A stretch of DNA of 37,903 bases, taken from the NCBI RefSeq assembly GCF_009663775.1, contig NZ_RDBR01000020.1, forward strand, positions 1-37,903, read 5' to 3'. The notes below the pieces were generated by a model that saw nothing but the letters and a program-made list of their open reading frames with translations, was not told the DNA's origin and ran no database searches. Positions 1 to 9,269 of this stretch are shown here, piece after piece (the first letter of the stretch is position 1; every line of letters begins with the position of its first letter). The DNA comes from Lactobacillus sp. 0.1XD8-4. Lineage in GTDB: Bacteria; Bacillota; Bacilli; Lactobacillales; Lactobacillaceae. The position numbers and the translations under genes were made by a program.

Positions 1-26
1 AGGGGACAGCAAATGTCCTCTTTTTT
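1..26 (+). terminator. Rho-independent terminator of the gene upstream of the window
   Basis: Bases 1-8 pair with 14-21 (AGGGGACA with TGTCCTCT, one G-U pair) around a 5-nt loop, followed by a T run through 26. The stem may extend left of the window edge. It separates gene 1 from whatever lies upstream, so gene 1 is probably transcribed on its own. Confidence 0.75.
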
Positions 27-273
27 GTATAAAAAATCTGGCATGGAATTTTCATCCATACCAGAAAGTGTATACCCTCTTTTTAAGGTACTAACGACCA
101 TTTTTGTGCTTAAGAAACCAAAAGAAAAGGGAGGATTTATTTACTTATCTTTTGAATGTTTAATTATAATAATAAGACATTTGTTTTACATATGATAAAT
201 ATTTCATGTGTGAAAAAAGTTTTAATTTGCGCTTTCCTTACTCTCGCAATCATTCTATAACTTTCCGCGAGGC

Positions 274-306
274 TTGCCGATTTTAAAAAAAAAAACGGCC
301 TATAAT
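274..306 (+). promoter_or_regulatory. Candidate promoter of adhesin gene 1 with a poly(A) spacer
   Basis: A perfect -10 hexamer TATAAT is at 301-306. The best -35-like sequence is TTGCCG at 274-279 (four of six consensus bases), but the spacer is 21 bp, about 4 bp longer than ideal. The spacer contains an 11-A homopolymer (285-295). It also contains an inverted repeat, GCCG-A-TTTT (276-284) with AAAACGGC (292-299). The -10 is convincing; the -35 is uncertain. Confidence 0.45.
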
Positions 307-346
307 TTATGGCGTTAACTAATAAAATTATTTATAGTCTATTATT

Positions 347-354
347 GAGAGGGG
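347..354 (+). promoter_or_regulatory. Ribosome-binding site of adhesin gene 1
   Basis: GAGAGGGG lies 7 bases before the ATG at 362 and fixes this start. The MLSKNN N-terminus it gives is shared with genes 2 and 3 and nearly so with gene 4. The G run resembles those of the other three genes. Confidence 0.8.
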
Positions 355-361
355 TAATTAG

Positions 362-3300
362 ATGTTATCAAAAAATAATCGACAGGAACAATTCCGTAAG
401 CAAGAACCGAAAAAACAACGGTTCGCGATTAAGAAACTTACGGTTGGGGTTGCTTCTGTTTTAATTGGATTTACGTTTATGGGGATGAGTGCGTCTGCTG
501 ATGCGGATACTACTACACCAACAGAGGGCACACAACCGGCTAGTGAAGCATCATCAACAGGTGATAGTACTAGTGCAAGTGCAGTTCCATTGAAGGCATC
601 GGTTACTCCAAAACAAGATTCAACTGCCGCACCCGCACCTTCAGCAACGACTGTGCAAAGCCAAGCAACGAGTGAACAGAGTAAAGTCGCTTCAGACGAT
701 AGCACAGCTAAGTCAACAGTAACTTTTAATCCGAACACAGCAGCAGCTAAATATGAACGGGCAGTAGATTTTAATTTAAATCAGGCCCTATTTGCTGTGT
801 CACCTGCCGCTGCTACTCAAGAAGCGCAACAAAAAACATTACGTGGTACTCAAACTGAAGAAGTAAGTGACTGGCAAGGTTTAGTTAATGCATTAAATAA
901 TGCTAATACTGGTACTATTAAATTAACAAGCGACATTACTGTTGCTGATAAAGGTACTAATGTTAACGGAATTAAGCGCCCTCAGCCTGTAGTTAATGGC
1001 GGAAAGATGAACTTAACCGGTTCTAACATTTCTGGTGGATTAGACATTGACGGACAAGGTCACGCAATTAACTTTGGTGCTAACTACCTTAGCTTTAATA
1101 CTAATAACCAAAAGGACAGTAATCCTTGGGATATTGACTTTAAGAACTTAACTATTGATGCAGACGGTTATGACAATAGCTGGTCAACATTAGGTGGTGC
1201 ATTCAGCCCAATTTATATGGGTGGGGATGACCTTGACACTAAGCTTTTAGCTAAGAACAAAGTTACCTTTGAAAATGTAACTGCTGATGTTAAAAATGGT
1301 GCCTTTTATAACACCACAATGGCTCAACAAATTACCGATAACCCTTATACTACAGTAACTTTCAAGGGTAAGAACAATATTACTGTTGAAGCTGTTAATG
1401 TTAAAGGAAACCAACTTTACAATTACTCAAGTGCTGTATCAGCTTCACATATTATTTTTGCTGATGGAACTAACACAGTCTTTAATGTAAGCAGTGCTAA
1501 GACCAACAACGACCAAAATGCTGGTGGTAACATCTTACGTGCTAAGATTGAAGATTCTACCGATACTGCTCCAGCAATCGATGTTCAACAAGGAGCTACT
1601 GTTACCTTAAATGGTAATTCTACTGATGTTAAAGGTATGTTGGTAGATTCTGCTATTACTGGTACTGTTAACGTCGATGGTAACTTAAACGCTAATATGG
1701 CTGATGGTCACTCAATGGCTATTTGGGCTGGTAATTTAACCATCGGTAAGACTGGTGTTGTTAATATTAACACTAAGCAAAGTAACGATGGTACTGGTGC
1801 TAACGGTGTAACAAACTACAATGGTTACCACTTTGCTCCAATTTCATTAGGTGTTGGTTTTGGTGCAAACGTAACTAACGCTGATTCAAACGTATTAGAT
1901 AATGCTGGTACTTTAGTAATTAAGCGTACTGGTGATAATAATAAGTCTACTTCACCATTAATCTCATTTGGTTCTGGTAGTGTATATGGTGCTAAGTGGG
2001 ACTTGAACGTTCACGAAGGAGCTATTCTTGATTTGCAAGATGGTGCTCAATCATCTATTGCAGGTTCATTCACTAACACTCCTAACATCGGTATTATTAC
2101 CATGTGGGGTGTTGGTACTGGCAAGGCTAATAGTTACAACAACCTTACTATTACCAATCCTAAGTATGTCAACTTACAACGTACTGGTGGTCAAACAGGT
2201 ACTTTATTACGTTTGGAAAATCAAAACAACCACGTAAATATCTCAAGTACTGGTGGCAATTTACCATTTGCTCAATGGGATGAAGCTAACAAGAGTACAA
2301 GTCCATCATATTACTGGTATATTGATAATCTCCAAACCCAAAACAACTTGGGTAATAATGCTATTAGTGGTTTTACCCAAGACGGTAACACAGTTGGTCA
2401 AAATAAGAAGGGTGAGATTAAATTCTTACACTCAGATGGTCAAGTAAATCTTGCTCAAAACCAAGCTGGTCTTAACAGTTACCAATACAACAACGGTGTT
2501 ACTACTCAAGGTCAACCAGTTAAGGGTGTTAAGTATGAAACTCCTTACTTGAACCGTCTTTTGAACAACTTCAACTGGTGGACTCCACAAAGAATTTCTA
2601 TGGGTACTGCTTTGGCAGAAGTTGCAAAGCCAACTGATTCTGATCAATATCAACCAGTAGTTAAGACCATTGATGGTAATACTAAGCAAACTTTAAATGA
2701 TTTAACTGCGAAGGATGGTATTTTTGGTTTACGTACTAGTGATGGTACTGTAACTAATGATCTTTCTCCTATTAAATCTGTAAGTTGGTACGATGCAGCT
2801 ACTGATGCAAATCAATGGAGTGAATTGATGAGTGGTCAAGAAGCACCAATTAACCCAACTGGTAATCTTAAGACTACTGATACTTCAGCTTGGGCTAAAG
2901 TAACTTATACAGATGGTACTGTTGACTTTGCTAATATTCCATTGAAGATTACTGCACCAATGGCAGATACTTATACTCCATCATATAATCCAGTAAATGT
3001 TGAACAAGGTAAGACTGCTACTGATGATCCAACCTTCACGGGTACTGATGGCAAGAGCGCTACAGTTCCAGATGGCACCAAGTTTACAACTGATGAAGGT
3101 ACTCCAGACTGGGCTACTATTGATCCATCAACTGGTACTGTAACTGTTAAACCAGGTACTGATGTAACTCCAGGTGCTTACAATGTTCCAGTAACTGTAA
3201 CTTACCCAGATAAGAGTACTGATGAAACTACTGTTCCAGTAATCGTTACTAAAGCTGGTCAAACAGTTACTTGGGGTGACAATGGTGCAGTTGTAACTAC

Positions 3301-6300
3301 TGTTGACACTTCTAAGCTTAATGCTCACGAAACTACTGAAAATTCACAAGTACTTTCTCCAGCAGCTGTTGTAACTGCAGAAGGTTACGAATTAACAGAT
3401 GGTAAGCTTTCAACTACTGCAACCCCAATTACCATTGATCCATCAACTGTAAGCTGGACTACTACTCCAGATACTACTGTTGATACTGCAACCGTAGCGG
3501 GCAAGGAAATCACTGCCAGTGTTAATGTTGACTTCACTAATAATGATGCAGCTAAGAACATCTTAGGCTCAAAGAATGGCACTGTAACTACTAATCCATT
3601 TACTATTGATGCTAAGGGTGCAGGTGCTAAGAATGTATCTACTCCAGTTAAGGTAGATCTTGGTTCTGACTTAACTAGCGAACAATTTAGTCAATTAGTA
3701 GATAACAACATCCCAACCGATGAAATTGCTTCTACTACTTGGGCAACTAAGCCTGATGCAAACGGTCAAGGCGGCGTAATCAAGATTACCTTTACTGATA
3801 AAGATGCTAATGGTAACCCAACTTACTTGAACGTTGATATTCCTGCAAGTTCACTTGATATTGTGACTGATGCTGATACACATACGCCACAAGGTCAAGA
3901 TGTTTCAACTAAAGTAGGCGAAACTCCAGAAGCTCCAGAAGGTATTAAGAATAAGACTGACTTGCCAGATGGTACTAAGTACACTTGGAAAACCACTCCA
4001 GATACAACTACTCCAGGTAAGAAGCCAGCTGTAGTCGTAGTAACTTATCCAGATGGTTCAAAAGATACTGTTCCAGTTGATGTTATTGTTGACGCTAAGC
4101 CAGAAGTTAAACCAATCACTACTACTGTTGGTGGCGACCCAGCTGCTACTGAAGGTATTGCCAACTTGAACAATGGCGGTACTACTCCAGTTGACGGCTA
4201 CCCATCAGGTGCAACTTGGGTAACTAAGCCTGATACTACTAAACCAGGTGCAACTACTGGTACTGCAACTGTAACTTATCCAGATGGTACTAAAGAAACT
4301 GTAACTATCCCTGTAGCTGTAAACGGACAAGGCGATATTACAGTTATCGATGATAAGGGTCGTGTATTCAGCCTTCATGCTAATGATGTTGTAACTCACA
4401 AGACTTCTGATAAGAATATTATTGGCGCCCCAGTAATTGAAAGCTTTAAGTTAAGCTATTACCAAGGTGGTCAAAACTACAGCAAGCCATACATTTACAC
4501 TTTGAACGACGATAAGACTGCTTATGTTCTTACTCAAACTGGTGATAATCCAGCCGGTGTAACTGTCAATGCTCAACAAAGCATTAATGCTAGTGACATT
4601 AAGATTAGTTGGACTGCTGATGGTACTCCTTTGTTCAATAATGCGTTGGGCGAAATCAAGGGTAATGGTCAACCATCAAGTTTAGCATCCGAAGCTAATG
4701 GTGGTACTAAGACAATTGAATACACTAACTGGCTTAATAATCAATTCGGTTATCCTAAGTATTCAGCTGTTGTTGACACTTCAAACGTAAACTGGCCAAT
4801 TTATGGAAATGGTCCAGTATCAACTTACCCATTCCCATCAGTTTATATTTATGGTGCAGAAGCTAACGGAACTATTCCAAGTGTTAACTCCGATACTACT
4901 GACTTGAAGGCTGCTTTAGGAGATGCTGCAAAACTCTTGAATACTAGCGATTTAACTGCAGCACATAACTCAACTATTTCTACAGTTGAATGGCAAACTT
5001 TACCAAGTCTTGAAACTGCTAATGCTAAAGCTCCAGCAGAAGTTCGTATTCACTTTACAGATGGAAGCTATCTTGATGTTCCAGTTGCAGTTAACGTAAT
5101 CAAGGTTGATCAAGGTGTAGATAACAAGGATAATCACGATATTTACCGTGATATTACTCGGACAATTAATGTTGAAGGACAAGATACTCCAGTTGTTCAA
5201 CACGTAATTTACAGCCGTGCTAAGATTACTAACTTAGCTAAACCAGCAGGTCAACAAGTAACTTATACTGACTGGGTAGCTGCTAAGAACAGTGATGGTC
5301 AAGAAGTAACTAACTTCCCACGATTTGAAGTAACTAAACCTGGTTACACTGCTACTGCAACTGGTGCCACTATTGAAACCACTGACGGCAAGCAATATGT
5401 TCCAGCTTCAGATAAAATTACTCCAGAATCACAAAATGAAGTTGTTAATGTAAGTTACACTGCTAGCGAACATACTTTGGTAATCACTTATGTTGATTCT
5501 CAAACTGGTCAACAAGTTGGTAATGCTTACGATGTACCTGGTAAGACTGGTGAACAAGTAAACGTTGATGTAGAAGGTCACGTTCCAACTAACTGGAAAT
5601 TAGTTCCAGGTCAAGAAATCGTAAGTTCATACACATTTGGTTCAAATGATCCACAACCTGTAACTTACAAGGTTGAACACGGAACCCAGAATGTTCCGGT
5701 TGATAAGAACAATCACGATACTTACCGTGAAGTAACTCAAACTATTTACGAAATTCCAGCAGGTAAGACCGAAGCTGATAAGATTATTGTTAGAACTGTT
5801 ACTGTTCCATTCCAACGTACTGGAGTTAAAGACTTAGTAACTAATAAGACTACTTGGAATGCATGGGAAGGTCCAAAGGGATCTAAGGTAGTAAATAATG
5901 TAACTACTTATGAAATTGGATCTTACTCAGTACCTCAAGTTAAGGGCTACGACAGTTACGTAAATGGTACTAAGTCCACTGAAGTAGCACCGGTAACAGT
6001 AAATCCAGATTCTGCTAACATTACTGATACCATTACTTATGTAAAACAAGACTCAACTCCAGTTCCATATGATCCAGCAAGAGATGATATGTCAGTAACT
6101 CGTACCATTAATTACGAGGTACCAGCAGGTGAAAGTGCAATTCCATCAGTAACCCAGACTGTTGAATATACTCGTGATGTTGACGGTGTTGCAGGATACA
6201 CAGATCCCGTAACTGGTAAGACTACTTGGAACCCATGGCATGTTAAGAGTGGCAACGCAGAATTTGCTTCTGCAGCTGTACAACAAATCCCCGGTTACGA

Positions 6301-8890
6301 TTCATATGTCAATGGTGTAAAGGCAACTGAAGTTCCAGTAGCTCAAGTAGTTGAAAAAGATGGTACTCCACAAAACGGTGCAATTGTTACTGTAACTTAC
6401 AAGAAGTCCGGTTCAGAAACGCCAACTGATGAAAACTTCAAGCAAAGCATTGTTTACCAAGATAAAGATGGTAATGTGATTGGTACAGCTAAGGATGTAA
6501 TCACAGGAACATTTACTTCCGAAACTCCAGCAACTGTAACTGCTGCTGAATTGAAGACTAAGATTGATGCTAATGTTCCAGCTAACTGGAAGATTGCCAC
6601 TAGCTACACTTACCCAGGAACTGAAACTATCCAGACTAAGACTCTTGCTAATATCGTAGTTCTTGTTGACCACGCAACTAAGAACATCACGCCAACTGAT
6701 CCAGGTGTTGATCCAAGTAATCCTAAGTACAAGGATATGTTCACTACTGTAAGTCGTGACATTTACCAGACTAAACCAGGTGAAGCTGAAACTAAGATTG
6801 ATACTCAATATGTTGACTTCGGACGTAACGGTGTTGAAGACTTAGTAACTGGTGAAGTAACTGGCACTGGCGACTGGCAAGTTGGTAAGATTGAAAACAA
6901 CAAGTTCGTTGCAGGTGGCAACGCAGAATTTGCTTCTGAAAATGCTCCGCAAATTAAGGGTTACGACTCATATGTTGACAGTGTAAAGGCAACTGAAGTT
7001 CCAGCAGCGTCAGCTCTTAAAGATGGTCAACCAGTAAATGGTTCAGCTGTTCATATTACTTATGTAAAAGAATCCTCAACTCCAGTACCATACAAACCTG
7101 GTAAAGATGGTGTTAATGATGAGATGAATAAGTACGTAACTCGTACTATCGTTGTTCACGAACCAGGTCAAGATCCAGTAAATCACTACCAAACTGTTCA
7201 CTTCACTAATGAAGATAAGGATGGTAATAGTGGCTACATCGATCCTGTAACTGGCGAGACTACCTATAACACTGTATGGCATGTGGCAGGTGACTTGAAC
7301 GCAACAACTGGCAGTTGGGCAGAATTTACTGCACCAACAGTTAAGGGTTACACTGCAAGTCAAACTAACGTCGCACCAGAACAAGTTACTGCAGAAACTA
7401 AGAATGTCACTGTTGATATTACTTACGCTCCAGTAGCTCCAACTGGTCAAAACGTAACCACTAAAGTTGGTGAAGTACCAGACGCAGATCAAGGTATCGC
7501 AAACAAGGATAACTTACCAGATGGCACTAAGTACACTTGGAAGGATACACCAGATGTAACTACTGAAGGTAACAAGCCAGCTGTAGTTATCGTAACTTAC
7601 CCAGGTGGTTCAACTGTTGAAGTTCCAATTACGGTAACTGTAACTAAGAACCCAACAGATGCAGATAAGTACACACCAGAAGGCCAAGATGTCAACACAA
7701 AGACTGGCGTTGTCCCAGATCCAGCAGAAGGAATCAAGAACAAGGGCGACTTACCAGACGGTACCAAGTACACTTGGAAAGATACACCAGATGTAACCAC
7801 CCCAGGTAACAAGCCAGCTGTAGTTGTCGTAACTTATCCAGATGGTTCAAAGGACGAAGTACCGGTAACAGTCCATGTAACGAACCCATCAACAGATGCT
7901 GATAAGTACACACCAGAAGGTCAAGATGTCAACACGAAGACTGGCGTTGTCCCAGATCCAGCCGACGGCATCAAGAACAAGGGTGACTTACCAGACGGTA
8001 CCAAGTACACGTGGAAGGACACACCAGATGTAACTACCCCAGGTAACAAGCCAGCAACAGTTGTCGTAACTTATCCAGACGGCTCAAAGGATGAAGTACC
8101 GGTAACAGTCCATGTAACAAACCCATCAACGGATGCCGACAAGTACACGCCAGAAACGCAACCAATTACAACTCCAGAAGGTAAGGTTCCAGATCCGGCC
8201 GAAGGTATCAAGAACAAGAATGACTTGCCTGATGGCACTAAGTACACTTGGACTGATCCTGATAAGGTAGCACAAGATGTTAAGACACCGGGTACCCATA
8301 CTGAGACGATTACGGTAACTTACCCAGACGGCTCGAAGGATACTGTTACGGTTGATGTCCATGTTCCAGCACCAGAAGGTCAAGAAATTACGACTGACCA
8401 GGGTAAACTCCCTAACCCAGCTGATGCAATTAAGAACAAAGACCAAATGCCAGATGGTACAACTTACACTTGGAAAGAAAAGCCAGATGTTTCAACACCA
8501 GGCGACCATACCGGTGTCGTTGCAGTTCACTTCCCAGATGGTACAACTTATGAAGTAACAGTTACTGTTCATGTTACTGCCACAACTCCTAACAACAGTG
8601 GTCAAACCACTAATGGCGGAAACACGAACACCGGAAATGGTAGTCAGACTACTAATGGTGGAAATGCCACAAATGTTACAACTAATAGTAACGTTTCAGT
8701 AACTGGAAATGTAAACAGTAATTTGCAAAATGTAGCAACTAACAATAACAAGCAAACTGCTAAGAAGACATTGCCACAAACTGGTAATGAAACTAATAAG
8801 GCTGCTTCCTTGGTTGGTTTAGGATTAGCTTCATTTGCAAGTATGTTTGGCCTAGGTGGCTTACGGAAGAAGCGTAACGCTGACAAATAA
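362..8890 (+). CDS. Giant LPXTG-anchored adhesin with beta-helix, Rib-like and mucin-binding repeats (gene 1)
   Basis: This is a 2842-residue surface protein, predicted to be secreted and sortase-linked to peptidoglycan, where it would bind host mucus or epithelium. Residues 1-48 form a YSIRK-type signal (FAIKKLTVGVASVLIG at 21-36). Residues 50-165 are Ser/Thr/Ala-rich. Residues about 169-740 form a repetitive beta-helix-like domain ending in a WW pair (739-740). Next come two Rib-like units, an unassigned HETT module (about 965-1170), two Rib units and a second such module (about 1322-1583). Residues 1584-2360 hold five Muc_B2-like and two MucBP-like domains, and about 2360-2741 hold five Rib repeats with YPDG motifs. 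LPQTG is at 2804-2808, followed by a hydrophobic stretch and a RKKR tail. I see no cysteine. The gene is intact, unlike its two downstream neighbours. It is flanked by terminators, so it is probably monocistronic. Adhesin class is confident; the ligand is inferred from the families. Confidence 0.93.
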   Translation: MLSKNNRQEQFRKQEPKKQRFAIKKLTVGVASVLIGFTFMGMSASADADTTTPTEGTQPASEASSTGDSTSASAVPLKASVTPKQDSTAAPAPSATTVQSQATSEQSKVASDDSTAKSTVTFNPNTAAAKYERAVDFNLNQALFAVSPAAATQEAQQKTLRGTQTEEVSDWQGLVNALNNANTGTIKLTSDITVADKGTNVNGIKRPQPVVNGGKMNLTGSNISGGLDIDGQGHAINFGANYLSFNTNNQKDSNPWDIDFKNLTIDADGYDNSWSTLGGAFSPIYMGGDDLDTKLLAKNKVTFENVTADVKNGAFYNTTMAQQITDNPYTTVTFKGKNNITVEAVNVKGNQLYNYSSAVSASHIIFADGTNTVFNVSSAKTNNDQNAGGNILRAKIEDSTDTAPAIDVQQGATVTLNGNSTDVKGMLVDSAITGTVNVDGNLNANMADGHSMAIWAGNLTIGKTGVVNINTKQSNDGTGANGVTNYNGYHFAPISLGVGFGANVTNADSNVLDNAGTLVIKRTGDNNKSTSPLISFGSGSVYGAKWDLNVHEGAILDLQDGAQSSIAGSFTNTPNIGIITMWGVGTGKANSYNNLTITNPKYVNLQRTGGQTGTLLRLENQNNHVNISSTGGNLPFAQWDEANKSTSPSYYWYIDNLQTQNNLGNNAISGFTQDGNTVGQNKKGEIKFLHSDGQVNLAQNQAGLNSYQYNNGVTTQGQPVKGVKYETPYLNRLLNNFNWWTPQRISMGTALAEVAKPTDSDQYQPVVKTIDGNTKQTLNDLTAKDGIFGLRTSDGTVTNDLSPIKSVSWYDAATDANQWSELMSGQEAPINPTGNLKTTDTSAWAKVTYTDGTVDFANIPLKITAPMADTYTPSYNPVNVEQGKTATDDPTFTGTDGKSATVPDGTKFTTDEGTPDWATIDPSTGTVTVKPGTDVTPGAYNVPVTVTYPDKSTDETTVPVIVTKAGQTVTWGDNGAVVTTVDTSKLNAHETTENSQVLSPAAVVTAEGYELTDGKLSTTATPITIDPSTVSWTTTPDTTVDTATVAGKEITASVNVDFTNNDAAKNILGSKNGTVTTNPFTIDAKGAGAKNVSTPVKVDLGSDLTSEQFSQLVDNNIPTDEIASTTWATKPDANGQGGVIKITFTDKDANGNPTYLNVDIPASSLDIVTDADTHTPQGQDVSTKVGETPEAPEGIKNKTDLPDGTKYTWKTTPDTTTPGKKPAVVVVTYPDGSKDTVPVDVIVDAKPEVKPITTTVGGDPAATEGIANLNNGGTTPVDGYPSGATWVTKPDTTKPGATTGTATVTYPDGTKETVTIPVAVNGQGDITVIDDKGRVFSLHANDVVTHKTSDKNIIGAPVIESFKLSYYQGGQNYSKPYIYTLNDDKTAYVLTQTGDNPAGVTVNAQQSINASDIKISWTADGTPLFNNALGEIKGNGQPSSLASEANGGTKTIEYTNWLNNQFGYPKYSAVVDTSNVNWPIYGNGPVSTYPFPSVYIYGAEANGTIPSVNSDTTDLKAALGDAAKLLNTSDLTAAHNSTISTVEWQTLPSLETANAKAPAEVRIHFTDGSYLDVPVAVNVIKVDQGVDNKDNHDIYRDITRTINVEGQDTPVVQHVIYSRAKITNLAKPAGQQVTYTDWVAAKNSDGQEVTNFPRFEVTKPGYTATATGATIETTDGKQYVPASDKITPESQNEVVNVSYTASEHTLVITYVDSQTGQQVGNAYDVPGKTGEQVNVDVEGHVPTNWKLVPGQEIVSSYTFGSNDPQPVTYKVEHGTQNVPVDKNNHDTYREVTQTIYEIPAGKTEADKIIVRTVTVPFQRTGVKDLVTNKTTWNAWEGPKGSKVVNNVTTYEIGSYSVPQVKGYDSYVNGTKSTEVAPVTVNPDSANITDTITYVKQDSTPVPYDPARDDMSVTRTINYEVPAGESAIPSVTQTVEYTRDVDGVAGYTDPVTGKTTWNPWHVKSGNAEFASAAVQQIPGYDSYVNGVKATEVPVAQVVEKDGTPQNGAIVTVTYKKSGSETPTDENFKQSIVYQDKDGNVIGTAKDVITGTFTSETPATVTAAELKTKIDANVPANWKIATSYTYPGTETIQTKTLANIVVLVDHATKNITPTDPGVDPSNPKYKDMFTTVSRDIYQTKPGEAETKIDTQYVDFGRNGVEDLVTGEVTGTGDWQVGKIENNKFVAGGNAEFASENAPQIKGYDSYVDSVKATEVPAASALKDGQPVNGSAVHITYVKESSTPVPYKPGKDGVNDEMNKYVTRTIVVHEPGQDPVNHYQTVHFTNEDKDGNSGYIDPVTGETTYNTVWHVAGDLNATTGSWAEFTAPTVKGYTASQTNVAPEQVTAETKNVTVDITYAPVAPTGQNVTTKVGEVPDADQGIANKDNLPDGTKYTWKDTPDVTTEGNKPAVVIVTYPGGSTVEVPITVTVTKNPTDADKYTPEGQDVNTKTGVVPDPAEGIKNKGDLPDGTKYTWKDTPDVTTPGNKPAVVVVTYPDGSKDEVPVTVHVTNPSTDADKYTPEGQDVNTKTGVVPDPADGIKNKGDLPDGTKYTWKDTPDVTTPGNKPATVVVTYPDGSKDEVPVTVHVTNPSTDADKYTPETQPITTPEGKVPDPAEGIKNKNDLPDGTKYTWTDPDKVAQDVKTPGTHTETITVTYPDGSKDTVTVDVHVPAPEGQEITTDQGKLPNPADAIKNKDQMPDGTTYTWKEKPDVSTPGDHTGVVAVHFPDGTTYEVTVTVHVTATTPNNSGQTTNGGNTNTGNGSQTTNGGNATNVTTNSNVSVTGNVNSNLQNVATNNNKQTAKKTLPQTGNETNKAASLVGLGLASFASMFGLGGLRKKRNADK
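7658..8131 (+). repeat. Two near-identical 237-bp tandem repeats (Rib units) in gene 1
   Basis: The units 7658-7894 and 7895-8131 are each 79 codons, running from DADKYTPEG to the THVT/NPST-type end, and differ mainly at synonymous positions. The next unit (from 8132) is clearly diverged. Such an array can expand or contract by recombination, changing stalk length. A closely related unit lies in gene 3 (about 26383-26620). Confidence 0.85.
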
Positions 8891-8929
8891 TTAAAGTTTG
8901 ATTCCCCCCCTCAAGAACTTTAGTTATTT
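8885..8929 (+). promoter_or_regulatory. 3' hairpin with a C7 loop overlapping the gene 1 stop codon
   Basis: Bases 8885-8897 pair with 8917-8929 over 13 positions (one G-U pair). A GA bulge (8915-8916) follows, then TTGA/TCAA (8898-8901 with 8911-8914), leaving a 9-nt loop TTCCCCCCC at 8902-8910. The lower stem includes the TAA stop (8888-8890). It is distinct from the true terminator 18 bases further on. Equivalent structures end genes 2 and 3. Its function is not known to me. Confidence 0.6.
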
Positions 8930-8947
8930 CAACCTAAGCTAAACAAT

Positions 8948-8987
8948 AAAAAGCTCGCGACAAGAAATTGCCGCGGGCTTTTTATTT
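8948..8987 (+). terminator. Rho-independent terminator of gene 1
   Basis: A 12-bp stem forms between 8948-8959 (AAAAAGCTCGCG) and 8972-8983 with one G-U pair and a 12-nt loop, and it ends in a T-rich tail. Confidence 0.9.
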
Positions 8988-9269
8988 ATCGATATTTATG
9001 TAAAACGATATACTGATAAAAGATGAATATTAATTGCTTGTTTAATAGTTAGAAATGCTGATGTATAAGTGATTAATGGTTATCATCTATATTAAATATG
9101 ATTAGAATATCATATTTATATAAAAAATAATATATCAAGGATACTGTTATATCAACGGATGATGATTTATAACATTATTAACGAATTTTATTTTTAAAAC
9201 AGATGGGCGTATTCTGTAATTGTAACTAAAATGACTCATTGTTTCTGCGATCTAGGGGGATGAACTAGA
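8988..9269 (+). other. AT-rich intergenic region upstream of gene 2
   Basis: No gene is visible. The region is very AT-rich and contains an inverted repeat, TAAATATGAT (9093-9102) with ATCATATTTA (9109-9118) and a 6-nt spacer, which could be an operator. A weak promoter candidate is TTTTAA (9192-9197) with TGTAAT (9215-9220), spaced 17 bp. I am not confident of it. Confidence 0.4.
9254..9260 (+). promoter_or_regulatory. Ribosome-binding site of adhesin gene 2
   Basis: AGGGGGA sits 9 bases before the ATG at 9270, and the encoded MLSKNN start matches gene 1. The G5 run is complementary to the C-rich loops of the 3' hairpins. Confidence 0.8.

Larger units (their letters stand above)
27..361 (+). 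other. Intergenic leader region of adhesin gene 1
   Basis: This AT-rich stretch has no convincing gene. A 60-codon open frame starting at base 13 begins inside the terminator stem and has no ribosome-binding site. The region holds a candidate promoter with a perfect TATAAT at 301-306, an 11-base A tract at 285-295 and the ribosome-binding site at 347-354. Confidence 0.6.

Noticed and set aside
13-195. A 60-codon open frame at the left edge
   Set aside because: It begins inside the terminator stem-loop, has no ribosome-binding site and its product has no recognisable features.
7658-8131. CRISPR or another non-coding repeat array
   Set aside because: The period is 237 bp, in frame, without spacers, and encodes Rib domains.
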